A DNA stretch of 64,000 bases, from NCBI GenBank assembly GCA_905116865.2, contig CAJHNH020004613.1, positions 31,001-95,000 on the forward strand, in the 5' to 3' direction. Below, piece after piece: positions 1 to 63,299 of the stretch. Position numbers and translations under genes: made by a program. Positions within the stretch are counted from its first letter, which is position 1. The number at the start of each line of letters is the position of its first letter. The notes under the pieces are model-generated. The model saw only the letters and a program-made list of their open reading frames with translations, had not been told where the DNA came from and did not search any database. The DNA is from Candidula unifasciata (lineage: Eukaryota; Mollusca; Gastropoda; Stylommatophora; Geomitridae).

Positions 1-8
1 TTCTGACT

Positions 9-296
9 CCATGTGTGGGTTCCGGGGCTCCCACTGTGGGGAAAACAAAAATAGACTAACTGCCTCCCCAACAAGCATGTTGTAGGAGTCAACTTATCGG
101 GGATATCATTTGAAGTCAGAGTACATCTGCCTGAGAGGCAAAAACCACAAGTCTGCACACAAATAAGCAACAGCTGTGAAACGAATGTGCATGCAGCACT
201 TGCATTCTGGAACAAGACTTAAGTCCGAAGGTGGACGAGCACCCAGAGCTTTTAGCTGGAGTTTTCAGCCGGTGAATGTGAAGAAGAAGACTGCCT
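9..296 (+). mobile_element. SINE-like family A copy with GAA tail
   Basis: It shares a core (from TGTGGGTTCCGGGG through AGACTAACTGCCTCCCC to AGTCTGC, TGGAACAAGAC, and a GTGAATGTGAAGAAGAAG tail) with copies near 8140, 14272 (minus), 23863, 26677, 50660 and 59950. It has no coding capacity and ends in a short GAA repeat. Confidence 0.7.
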
Positions 297-616
297 CTGT
301 CAAAGGTTAGCAGTTGCATTTTCTTCCATATGTAGACTGAAAGGATATAGTTCCATCAAATAGCTACTAAGTCAAATGCACAGTGGTACACTGTGTCCTG
401 TAAATTTATTTTGGAATGCTTTTCGACTGTGTCGAATGTGGTTCGTGTTGCGAACTGCAGATTCAGCAAATGGCAAGTGGACTCTTGCCATACATACAAA
501 TTAAAGAAAAAAAATGGGGTACCTTATGTGATTAACTGCATGTGCAACTACTGATCTGATACAACTGCTGCTTCCATCGATGATAAACCACATTTAATGT
601 GTCAGGCTAATTGTGC

Positions 617-1037
617 TGGCACTTCTTCTTCTTTCGTTTGCTTGAAATAAATTATCTATATCTGCAATGTTGTCTCTAGTATGAACTTCACTGTTTTGTA
701 ATTCACTCAGTGACCCCAAAAGTCTGACTTGCACCAATGTTTCTCTTGGATAAAAGTTTTGCCTTGATATGTTGTATTTGGGACAGTCTTGGAGAACAGG
801 ATCTGTTGTCTCAGGTGCCAGTCCACATGTGCACATGGCTGATTCGCTGATTTTTAATTTTGTGTACATGTGGCTGTGAAGTGGATTGTATCCTGTTCTA
901 AGGCGCAGAACTTGCTCTGGTCTGTCCATAAAATGGTAATTGTCTTGTGCCGGTTTTTGTGGCTTTCTGATTGATTTGATTATTCTCTTCTTTTGCTGAT
1001 AAGAGACTTGTCCGTTAGGTTTTTTCATACATGTCAA
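617..1037 (-). pseudogene. Jockey/I-like LINE, 3' end of the reverse transcriptase ORF
   Basis: The minus-strand frame has PEQVLRLRTGYNPLHSHMYT and CTCGLAPETTDPVLQDCPKY, the RT-distal region and C-terminal zinc-knuckle block (CxC...C) typical of non-LTR retrotransposons. It is truncated at the 5' end. It stops near 617-630 in AAACGAAAGAAGAAGAAG, a GAA tail like that of family A. Confidence 0.7.
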
Positions 1038-1039
1038 AA

Positions 1040-1960
1040 CTGGAGTACAAATGTACTGTGTACAGTGTACATGTGGAAAATGGCAAATTAATGATTAAAT
1101 GACTGTCTGATAACCGTTTTGTTTGGGACCGAAAGCGTTAAAAAAGGCCAATGAAAACTGAAAATTATACTACTCGTAAAAACGAACTTACCCAAAGTGA
1201 TTCGTGTAACAAGTTGTGTACTTTCGACTAAAACACGAGAGATCTGTGCATTTGTTATGAGTATCACCACAAAACACAAGCTGACTGAGAGAGACCCAAT
1301 ATATGTGTGGGTTTGGGTTATTGCATCGTTCTTTTCTTAGAAAATTTGAGACTGGTTTAAAACTAAGAGGACTGTCCCACCATGTTGTTACATGGGGCGA
1401 ATACGAAGTAATACTAATCTGAAATTCTGTATTATTATTCTTGTTATCTGAACTTATGACCGCAGATTTAAATATGCCTGATTTCAAAGTCAATGTGAAT
1501 GTCTGCAACTTGACGGACCTTGGCAAATTATGACAATGTGAACGTTTTCTAACGATACGTGATAATATTTGCAACTTGCATGGGAATCGTGGATATAACA
1601 TTTATAGTTAGTAAAGTGACTGAGATGAAAAAGTGTCTGCAGGTAAGTCTGGTATGATCTTGACTCTAGTATATGGCCCTCTTCATTTATTTACAGCTGT
1701 GACCGGGTGACTGATGAGGTATAGTGTGTGCTGCTTTGAGTGCAAGTTCAGTTTTCTTAAAGCTATTGTTTATTTGATTAAGTAATGTTACTAAGTTGAA
1801 AACGATATTGTTTACATGTATTTTTTTTTTAATAACCATTATTAAAGGGGGAATGACTAAATTATATTGTATAGTTAAATGCTTATAAAAATAAATGTAC
1901 ATTACTAATGTAACAGCTACTTAATAAAATAAACATTATATAGATAAGTATAATCTTACG
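1040..1960. other. No recognisable gene
   Basis: AT-rich sequence between the LINE remnant and the tRNA gene. Short open frames here have no recognisable motif. I see no SINE boundary or long tandem repeat. Confidence 0.5.
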
Positions 1961-1967
1961 ATATCGT

Positions 1968-1973
1968 GTCTCT

Positions 1974-2034
<61 letters not shown>

Positions 2035-2041
2035 AGGGACG
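1968..2041 (+). tRNA. tRNA-Asn (anticodon GTT)
   Basis: A 74-nt cloverleaf. The acceptor stem GTCTCTG pairs with CAGGGAC (one G-T pair) and the discriminator base is G. The anticodon stem TTCGG/CCGAA encloses loop CTGTTAA, with the anticodon at 2002-2004. The T arm is GGTGG/CCACC, and no CCA is encoded. The internal A box (TGGCGCAATCGG) is normal; the B box is GGTTCAAGCC where GGTTCGAGCC is usual. It carries asparagine to AAC/AAU codons. The intact stems and terminator suggest a functional gene and argue against a SINE head. Confidence 0.93.
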
Positions 2042-2044
2042 ATA

Positions 2045-2050
2045 TTTTTT
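2045..2050 (+). terminator. RNA polymerase III terminator of the tRNA gene
   Basis: A run of six T beginning four bases after the tRNA 3' end, the standard Pol III stop signal. Confidence 0.8.
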
Positions 2051-2299
2051 CATTTCTTGGGGGGCAAAATCTTTTAACGTATGTTAGTATCTTGTGTCAT
2101 TTTTTGCCCCCCCCCCCTTTTTTTTACTAATAAGAGTGACAATAAGTGAAAGATAATGTGTAAATAAATCAAAATACCTAAAATTACCCAGATAATATAT
2201 GAATGACGTCCTTATCTTCAGCGCAAAGTTCCGGTATAAAAGATGCCTGTTTAAGTATGGCAAGGCTTTTATATTAGGGGTGGAGAAGGGTGCCGGTAC

Positions 2300-2590
2300 T
2301 CACCACTAAATGTCTACTACAGTAGTGCTGAAACTGCTGGTTAAAACGGTGCCGGTAATGCGCACCGCCAGAAAAAAGTAAAAACTGAGTATGGCTATAT
2401 GGTTGCCCTTTTCTCCGAGCGTATAGTGTCGGCCAGATTCCATAGTCACTCCCTGGTGCATCATTCCTTCCAGACCACGATTATCCATTTACTCTTCACC
2501 TTGTTCGTCCGATCCCAAATGATCTTGAACACATCTGACTTCCCACGCATCAGTTCACTATACAGGGATACATAACCAGCCAGTAATCTG
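2300..2590 (-). pseudogene. Degenerate I/Nimb-like LINE fragment
   Basis: The minus strand resembles the 5540-5880 copy: GELMRGKSDVFKIIWDRTNK corresponds to GELMYDKLDIVRALWERMN there. Frameshifts and stops show that it is dead. Confidence 0.45.
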
Positions 2591-2619
2591 GTAATCTGGT
2601 AATTTTAATTTCAGCTTCA

Positions 2620-3060
2620 TAGAAAACGGGTCACCCCATCTTTGCTCCGCTCCTGTGCCAACGAAAAACACACAGAATGTTTATCACAGTCCCTTGTGAA
2701 AAAATAAACTGCTGTGTCAGCAAATCTAGCATACACTCGCATTAAAAGCATATGGTAGCAATCCGAAGTGCTAACACAAACAGTCTGACGTTAGAAATGC
2801 AGTTCATCATTGATGGTAGCAGAAGTCACCAAAAGATCAGCAGTTGTACACGCGATCAATTTTAATTAAATAATGGCCCCACCAATATTGCGACAACCGG
2901 CATCGCACCATTTTCTGAATCTACAAATCACACCACCACGTTGGTCATTTGAAAAACATTCCAAATAAAATCCGCAGCTCACAGTGTCATGCCATGCACT
3001 CAACTCAGAAGCTGGGTAACGAAACTATATACTTCCAGTCTACAAACTGAGCAAAAAAGC
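2620..3060. repeat. Dispersed repeat shared with 38690-38945
   Basis: Both places carry GCTCCG(C/T)TCCTGT, AATGTTTATCACAGTCCC / AATGTCCCTCACTGTTGC and CAGAAATGCAGTTC/GTCATTGATG-like blocks in the same order and orientation. It may be a LINE 3' region. Class unknown. Confidence 0.45.
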
Positions 3061-3419
3061 AACGGCCACAGTCTGGCAGAAGCAAAACGTGGCAGTGCCT
3101 AGTGTTCATTTGTACCTGAAGCATTATGTGAGGGTTAATAAACTGTCACCCCAGCAGTACCCCACTATTAGCTGGGGAAGGGATTTAGGACATTACATCC
3201 ACCAGCAAGCGTCGCCCCAACAACGACCTGACTGCCTTCGTTAACGACTGTTCACCCAACAGCCATGCAGTTCTTTGGCACGAAGGAGACACCTTGAACT
3301 TGGGTTTCGGACTGCCGACTCCCTACACGAAGATATATGTGTGCTACTGGTGTCCCGTAGCCAAAACACTATCTCACTTTATTACTAAAATTCAGCACGC
3401 ATACTCAAACGCGCAGTAG

Positions 3420-3453
3420 TAAAAAAAAAAAAACACACACACACACGCACGCA

Positions 3454-3531
<78 letters not shown>
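3420..3531. repeat. (CA)n/(TA)n compound microsatellite
   Basis: A poly-A stretch, then CA repeats with CG variants, then (TA)n. Confidence 0.95.
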
Positions 3532-3829
3532 CATGCACTCATTAACTGCCACCCGCTTGCTTGCTGGTGAAGCACACATGACTACATATTTACATATATA
3601 TATATGTCCATGCTTGTTCATTCCCTACCACACCGGCATTCCCCGAAGAAATGATTCCACTGCTGTTCAATGCTTGCGACCTCAGTAGCTATAACACCAG
3701 TCTATTCGTAAAGCCTATGTCAAAACAGGACACATTTGAACAATTTTCTCATAGAAAAAGTCAGCAGATGTAGCTTGGAGTAGTTTCTGAAATGAATGAA
3801 CGAAAAGATGTATGAAAGAAGGGAATGAA

Positions 3830-3998
3830 TGAAGTTCAAATCTCAGCAGGACCACATAGCGAGCGATAAACATCCGGTGACACAAAGTGCCAACATTCGG
3901 ATGAGAATCACCCGTGCGCAAGTCACAGAAACCCCGTTCAATCATTAAGTTATATTAGGGCACCCGACAACAGCCGGAGTGGGGCTTTAAAATAACGA
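3830..3998 (+). mobile_element. Family E interspersed repeat
   Basis: Shares GCGATAAACA(C/T)CC, GACACA(A/G)AGTGCCA, CGGATGA and GGGCTTTAAAATAACGAAA with copies at 16000-16135, 19060-19262 (minus), 25605-25775, 26010-26225 (minus) and 33350-33560. Other copies begin with (GACT)n. Non-coding. Confidence 0.6.
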
Positions 3999-3999
3999 A

Positions 4000-4200
4000 A
4001 CATTTGCAACAGATGAGGGAGACCCGGGTTCGAATTCTCGGTAAGGCTGGAGATTTTTATTTCTGTCGGGGGCAAAATAAAATCCTCACCTGCACAGTCG
4101 TGGCGACAGCACTAGCCATGCGGCCCCTAAATCCCAAGTCTCAACCCCCCCCTTCCCGCCTACACTGCAACAGTGGTATAAAAAATGCAGTTTTTGCAAG
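4000..4200 (+). mobile_element. tRNA-derived SINE, family F
   Basis: The start resembles a tRNA 3' half: GAGACCCGGGTTCGAATTCTC holds a B-box-like GGTTCGAATTC. It is followed by a unique body (CCTCACCTGCACAGTCGTGG). A fuller copy lies at 19270-19490 on the minus strand, and both sit next to a family E copy. Confidence 0.6.
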
Positions 4201-4914
4201 TTTTGGCAACAAATAAAATGTAAGAAGGGAGACTAGAAGAGCGGAATGTTAGACAGGCGCGCGTGCCCAATTCTTAACCATTTTAAAATAAAGTTTGTTT
4301 TGTTCATTCGTTCGTTCTGTGCATGATCCCGTTGTGGAGTTATTCTTCTTGTTATCACAAATGACTGAGCACGCCAGTAATACCCAGTGCACAGTGAGTT
4401 CGACTGTTATCACAAGGTCCAGATGAGTGACTAGGTACCTTGTGGAAACCTCCTCCCCCCCCCCCCCTCCCCATCCTCTCCACCCTTTTTTCAAAAATTG
4501 CAAGAGGACTAACCGGCCCCTACACCTGTATAGTTCTTTCTTTAAGTGTGTATTTACACATTTAATATTATTTCAAATACATACTGTATTTTCTTGCTGT
4601 TCGGTACATTACACACACACATACACACACCACACACACACGCGCGTGCCCATCATTTCTCCTTTTTTCTGTAAAACATTTTTTTTAAGGGGGAGGGAGG
4701 TGTGAACCAATAGGCCTATGTTCTTTGTGTTAATTGCACCCGATTGTGATAACATAACATAAATCTACACGAAACACTATTACCTTGACATTTCTCAGCG
4801 CCCTTGTGAGTACTTTCTAAACACAGCTTGACTTGTGTATGTTTCTAATCACACTAGACCGAGAGACAGAAGTTTAACGACAGATTGAGCAGGTGATCTG
4901 ATTAAATATATACT

Positions 4915-4936
4915 TAGCTAGCTAGCTGGGCAGTTA

Positions 4937-5012
<76 letters not shown>

Positions 5013-5021
5013 TAACTGCCC

Positions 5022-5092
<71 letters not shown>

Positions 5093-5113
5093 TAACTGCC
5101 CAGATAGCTAGCA
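4915..5113. repeat. (TA)n arrays inside an inverted repeat
   Basis: AGCTGGGCAGTTAGCCA, then about 70 bp of TA, TGGCTAACTGCCCAGA, another TA run of similar length, and TGGCTAACTGCCCAGATAGC. The left arm is the reverse complement of both right arms, so the whole can fold into a hairpin or cruciform. Confidence 0.95.
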
Positions 5114-5291
5114 AAGTTTGTTAAACAAGCTGAGCGGCGACGGAGAGTTCGAGTGGTCCGAGTTCACGTTCAGGAGTAGGCAGAAAAACCACATCTTTTC
5201 CAGATATACGGTATATACCATAAAGTCAAAAGCCGATAAGTTGTAATATCCATAGTACCGAGCCAAAGAGTCTACAACTCATTATTTCTGG

Positions 5292-5296
<5 letters not shown>
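5110..5296 (+). mobile_element. Family J SINE-like repeat
   Basis: Shares GTGGTCCGAGTTCACG(T/C)TC, GTAGGCAGAAAA and the end TTTCTGGATT with 28078-28246. Both copies end in a microsatellite: (TA)n here, (GAAA)n there. Confidence 0.6.
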
Positions 5297-5385
<89 letters not shown>

Positions 5386-5402
5386 GAAATCCAGAAACCA
5401 TG

Positions 5403-5470
<68 letters not shown>
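5284..5470. repeat. Second (TA)n palindrome
   Basis: CTCATTATTTCTGGATTTTA, about 80 bp of TA, then AAATCCAGAAACCATGAG (an imperfect reverse complement of the left arm), then another TA run. Confidence 0.9.
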
Positions 5471-5471
<1 letters not shown>

Positions 5472-5539
5472 CTCTGTGTTGAGAGGCGTAAGGGGTGTAT
5501 ATTGAATGTTGAATTAAGAATCAACATCACAGCACTCGG

Positions 5540-5880
5540 GACACTCCCATAAGTGCTTAGTCCCCATCTTCAGCGAAGAGTTCTAATTCCGATGGTACCA
5601 GTAACCGTGTGATTGTATATCCGTCTCATCCTTCTCCCGAGCGTTGTGCGTCTGTCAGACCCCCGGTAACTCCTCGCAGCGCCATTCTCCTCAGACCGTA
5701 ATGATCTGTCTGCGCCTCCGCACTGTTCATCCGTTCCCAAAGGGCCCTGACAATATCTAACTTGTCATACATCAATTCACCACCAATTTGTGCAGAGCCA
5801 GCCAGTCTATCTGCCTGTTCATTTCCTAACACATCGGCATAGCCTGGAGAAAATATCCAAAGGATACTAACTACCCGCGA
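5540..5880 (-). pseudogene. I/Nimb-like LINE fragment (end of RNase H and C terminus)
   Basis: The minus strand encodes LGNEQADRLAGSAQIGGEL, the end of an RNase H domain, then ALWERMNSAEAQTDHYGLRR and a Cys-rich end. A stop splits the last part. Relatives: 20119-20640 (minus), 24740-25040 and 6880-7540 (plus). Confidence 0.65.
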
Positions 5881-6879
5881 CCTCTGAAGTACCCTATTTA
5901 GAAAATGGCCACATAACGCAGTTGATCAATATTGAAAAGCTACCCATTCCAGATATATTCAGGAAGATCAAGGAGATTGTACACAACCTTTAGCACAGCC
6001 ACAGTTGCAAATAATGGACAATGGAGTGGAGAGTTTTCTCTACACTTTAAGGAGAATTTGCTAACAAAAAGGTTAATTTCAGCTTCTATTAGACAGATTT
6101 TCTGAAGACAAGCTTTGAGCCATTTTACATTTCATTTAAGTTTGTGGATTCATCAGCTGCAGCCTCCACAACACTTGATTATACATCTGCACCACACATA
6201 AAACATGAAGATACATCCGTACAACACCCACTTCTTAAACACCAGCGGTGAAGTAAAATCATTATGGATCACCTTCTATTTCAGTACTTGCCAGGTCACC
6301 ATCACCAAAGGGTCCAAAAAGGACTGAAAACTGCGTAGTCAAGCAGCGGACAAGTATGAATATGTTGAAGGAGATTAGGCACCTGCGACTGCATATAAGA
6401 GCACTTAAGAGTTCTACATAGAAAGAAAAGGAGACAGATGAATCGCTGTCAAGGAGATTGTACATAGCCTATAAACTATAATACTTGTTCGAGAAAGACC
6501 ACCGGCCGAAACGGTGTTTTGTGTTGTTTTGTGCACGTTTTTCTGCTTTCCCGTTTCGTTATACTTTTTAGTCAAATTCCACTGGAATTCCTTGGTATTA
6601 TCTTGACTGCAGTCACCCCCATATTTTCACTAGATAACCTATAGCAGAACCACAGTTGCAAATAAATTGAACTGAAGTGAAGTCTCTCACTTTTAGGAAA
6701 ATTGCTACCAATGCCGCCTAACTGACATTAATTTTGGAATTGAATGGATAATTATGCCCCCTTCTCCAAACATTAATATTACAGTCCATATCACACTTGA
6801 TGGAAGCTGTAGAAAGCAAATTTTTGGCCTTGTTGACACTTTAGTCAGAACACTGATTGACGAAAACACGGATGAAAGT

Positions 6880-7545
6880 GATGCTATGATTTACACAGAT
6901 GGGTCAGTAATTCGGGGCAAGCGAAGTGCATGGGCATTCGCGGTAAGCTCAAGGAGAAAACCATCAAGGAGATGAATGGCGCCTTTGCTGTTACAACTAG
7001 TAGCCTTACAATGGAAACTATGGCTGTAACAAGGACTTTAGCATGGCTTGGTACTCAAAGGTTAATTCGCAGTAAAGCAATGAATAGGTTTTAAAAAATC
7101 CAAGCTGGGTTTATCAGGCAAGAATAGATTTCAACACTAAGCGCTTCACGAATAGCTGCCCTAAACTTCATCTTTGTGCCAGGTCATGCGGGTGTTCAAG
7201 GGAACGAGCGGGCAGACTATCTTGCTGACACTGCGGTTGCAATGGCTGTTCCAGTACTGGACAGAAGTGTTGTTATCAACACCATGGGCTGCACTTACCG
7301 TACCGAGGAGCAAGCCAAAGGACATGACTCCACATCCCTGTCTAGACTGATGGACATTGGGGTACAGCCTGGAGCTGTAAGAAATGCATAGTTCACTAAG
7401 GGGGCAAGACGTTTCATTAACCAACACAGAACAGGCGTCATCAGTCGTTTTACACTTGTGGAGATTTTGAGAAGGAGATCGGAGCACCAACGGATCTGCC
7501 CGGAGTGCTGTGATGATAATCCTTTCTAATCACTAATCACCCAAG
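6880..7545 (+). pseudogene. LINE RNase H domain remnant
   Basis: AMIYTDGSVIRGKRSAWAFA carries the DGS motif of RNase H; PGHAGVQGNERADYLAD is the conserved H-G-N-E-A-D block; RICPECCDD closes the ORF. Frameshifts between the blocks show that it is inactive. Confidence 0.75.
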
Positions 7546-7549
7546 TACT

Positions 7550-8135
7550 TATATGTTTCCGTTTGTTTGATTTTCATATTTTCGACTTGTGTGTGGCCAG
7601 AGTTTATATTCTTTTCCTGTCTTGATATTATCATGCATCCTGTCTTATCTTGATTGATAGTTAGTCTCATTTTGTGAGCTGCTTCTTTTAAGAGAGTCAG
7701 TAGTTTTACAATCTCTAGTTTATTTTCTCCAACAATTTCAATGTCAAATGCATAACCAAGTAATCTTGTAGTTTCTCCTATAGTAACCTCTTGTTTGAAA
7801 TTTCCTTATGATTTTCTCCGGGACCAAGTTGAACAGAAGTGGGGAAACAAAAGTTAACATAGTAAAAGGAAATTAAAAACATTTGTAGAAGAACATTTGT
7901 AGAGGAAAACAAGCAAATGAAAAGTACAACTGAAAAGTAAGGACATTTGCTTTAAAGACTTTGATCCGAATGTTATGTTGTATTTCTGCACCCCCCCCCC
8001 CCACCCACCCCGATTTCCTCCATTGAGTTTTCTAGTGATAGCTTGTGTTGTGTTTAGTACTAACTGAACGGCACCTGGTACACTGTTTTATTGCAGATGC
8101 AAAATGAACATCTGAGGACATATTTGGAGTGAGAC
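7550..8135. other. No recognisable gene
   Basis: LINE-flanking AT-rich sequence with a C-run near 7991. Some of it (7640-7860) may be an older retroelement remnant, but I cannot place it. Confidence 0.4.
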
Positions 8136-8137
8136 GA

Positions 8138-8462
8138 TTATGATATACTTTTCCGAGTGTGAGATCCTCGGCCTTATTGTGCGGGAAAAAAAGAATAGAC
8201 TAACTGCCTCCCCAGAAAGCATGTCATATGATTGGACTAACTGGGGATTTTCTTAAAGTGGGGATGCATCCGCCTGAGAGGCAAGGAACCAATAGTCTGC
8301 TTACGAATAAGTCAGATCTGTAAAACAGACATGCATGCAACACTCCGATTTTGGAAAACAACTAAAGTCCATAAAGTCCATAGGTAGGGGGGGGGGGTGG
8401 GGGGGGGGGCAGAACTTTCCATAGGGTTTACAGCGGGTGAAAGTGAAAAAAGAAGAAGAAAA
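8138..8462 (+). mobile_element. Family A SINE-like copy
   Basis: Carries AATAGACTAACTGCCTCCCC, AAGTCAGATCTGTAAAACAG and a GTGAAAAAAGAAGAAGAAAA tail. A G-run interrupts the body near 8389-8409. Confidence 0.65.
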
Positions 8463-9622
8463 TAAATTCTGACTATATAATATTGTTCAGAATGTTGACT
8501 TAGAGTAAGAACGTTTTGAAGTTGTACACAATCATATGTTACAAATGCATAAAGACTAGGTGGGAATTAGTAATAAAAGAACAAACAGGCTACTTTAAGA
8601 ACATATAATACTGTAATACAAACACAGCTAGCATAGTTCTTATAAGTTTTATTTTTATCTTGGAATGATTTTACAAAGAAAAAAAAACGACTGAAGAAAA
8701 TGTCTTCGTTTCACCAAGAGTTCCTGTATTTAGTGTCAAAATGTTGTTGTTGCAACCTAGATGCTGCTACCAACTGTATTTGTCTACAACCATGGTGACA
8801 ATAGTTGATCATTACTAACACCACCTCATCCATCCTGGTTAAAAAAAAATTATAATCTCACAGATTTAACTCTATCAGTACCAGACAGCTCATTACACTT
8901 TTATTTATGATCCTATAGGTGTATTTTATTTCCCCTTATCTGTTTGTGTCCAAATCTTCTATTACATTAACCCATTATGTCCCAGTTGTTACTTTAACTA
9001 GTTCTGTCCTGTACTCGTTTTTTTTTAATGCATACAGACTCAAATATTTGTACTCTAATGCACACAGACTCAAATATTTGTATTTTAAGGCACACAGACT
9101 CAAATATTTGTGCTCTAATGCAAACAGACTTTGAGACTGCAGATAAGTTAGAAACAATTGTATAGGATTCAAAAGTTAAATGTACAATCACGATCGTTTT
9201 CACTGCACATGCCGAATCCTCAAGTGCAGTAGCTTTCTCAACTTAAACAGTTGTCATCAAAAAGTTTCAAAGGACTGGTTTTGTTTGAAATAATAAAATT
9301 ATATTGATGTATCAAAATCACATTATTTACAAAATTGGATTGTTGCATATAGCAGTAATTGTTTTTAATGTGCATGTATAGCCCCAATTCTAATTTCTTG
9401 TTTTCTGCTTAAAATAAAGAATATTTATTGTTTACTTATCATCAACTTCAAAAGACTACATTTCAGCAGTCTTTCTAAATATGTGTTTAGTTTTTGTGTT
9501 AATCAAGTACCAAGTAAGACAGATTTCAATAACAAAACACTGTCTTTGTAAAACTGTAAAATATCATTTGCTTTAGATTTTCTCTCTCTCTTTATTTTTG
9601 TTTGCTTGTGGAAAATAAGTTT

Positions 9623-9628
9623 TTTATT
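9623..9628 (-). promoter_or_regulatory. Possible polyadenylation signal AATAAA
   Basis: AATAAA on the minus strand, about 160 bases past the stop codon of exon 23. A second AATAAA lies at 9424-9429. The region is AT-rich, so chance matches are likely, and 3' reads would be needed to choose. Confidence 0.3.
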
Positions 9629-9786
9629 TAATTTATAAAATATTGACAGTACTTGACCGTAATTTTCTGCAGATCAAACCAAAGTTTGAAGTGAAATGAA
9701 AATGATGGCACACTAAAATTATAGCAGTGAAAAGGGCCTAAAACAATAAGAAGAATTAAGAGCTAAAGCTGTGATCATATGCTCTG

Positions 9787-62204
<52,418 letters not shown>

Positions 62205-62369
62205 CTGAAAACAAACCCAAAATCAAATGATGAAATCTAGACACTCGGCTATATACGATTACTCTATGATACAATAACGAAGCCGGTGTCACCCTCATTT
62301 GTTACTTCTGGAAGCGTGCAATGTAATTCGAAAATATCGCTGTTTACATTCTGTAAGATATTTTAAATT

Positions 62370-62635
62370 AACACGGAGAACAATTAAAACATTTATTAAT
62401 AAATTACAGACATTTGGTCACCTAATGAGAATGGAACCAATGATGCCAGCATCAAGAGCATACAACATGAAAATCGAAACAACAAGAGGCAGGGGAAGAC
62501 CAAGAAGAAGATGGATTGAAGGAGTCACGGACAACTTGAGACTTCATAACATCACGGCATATGAAGCGACTGAGCGTGCCCTGGCTCGGTTGCCGATCAT
62601 CTGATAGACTGCGACGCCTAGCGGCACAAGCAGAT
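62370..62635 (+). pseudogene. RTE-like LINE C-terminal tail
   Basis: LQTFGHLMRMEPMMPASRAY and RGRGRPRRRWIEGVTDNLRL, followed by a Leu/Ala-rich end. It is a plus-strand remnant just upstream of exon 1, so it is antisense to the gene. Confidence 0.7.
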
Positions 62636-62639
62636 TTTG

Positions 62640-63170
62640 ACAAAAGAAGAACTAATTGCGCAAAATAGAAAGAATTAAACGGTATGATATAATTATTAAT
62701 GTTGAGATTTTGGAGAGAAATAAATACGTTCCAATGGACCAACAGGTAAAGAAAGGATGAAGATGTTTTACAAGTACAGAGTTTGGACCATATTTCACAG
62801 CTAAATACAGCACATCAGATGTGACAATGAGAGCCATGATTATTTACAACGATGATAATATATATTCGGTTGTGAGCTCTGTTGCTCCTCAATCAAGAGC
62901 GTAGAGAGGTACCTTGGCGTAGCTGCTGCCTCGGAGGACTGAGCACGCATGGGAATACACAGTGTATGTTAATGTTGATTGTGATAATATAACATAGAAA
63001 ATTAAAAAAGTAAAGCAGAGCTTTCCAAAACACGTGTCTCGGCTGCATTCTGAAGGTCTGTCGAGCGAACATAAAACGTCGAACAGGATAATCAGCGTGC
63101 AAGGTCCCAGCTATTGATGTTATTTACTTAGATTATTATTGTTGCTCATAAATTATAACAATGATATTAA
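62640..63170. other. No recognisable gene
   Basis: Searched on the minus strand for a signal-peptide exon ending in phase 1. None was convincing. A short SQSSEAATPR-coding stretch at 62915-62950 recurs at 43530-43560, so it belongs to a dispersed repeat. Confidence 0.4.
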
Positions 63171-63176
63171 TTATTG

Positions 63177-63178
<2 letters not shown>

Positions 63179-63272
<94 letters not shown>

Positions 63273-63292
63273 TTATGTGTGTGTGTGTGTAT
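63179..63292. repeat. (TA)n/(TG)n compound microsatellite
   Basis: About 55 bp of TA, then TG, TA, TG blocks. Confidence 0.95.
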
Positions 63293-63299
63293 GTGTGAA

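Noticed and set aside
62652..62837. Minus-strand MALIVTSDVLYLAVKY as a signal-peptide exon
   Set aside because: Charged residues break the hydrophobic core, and no donor leaves the phase needed by exon 1.
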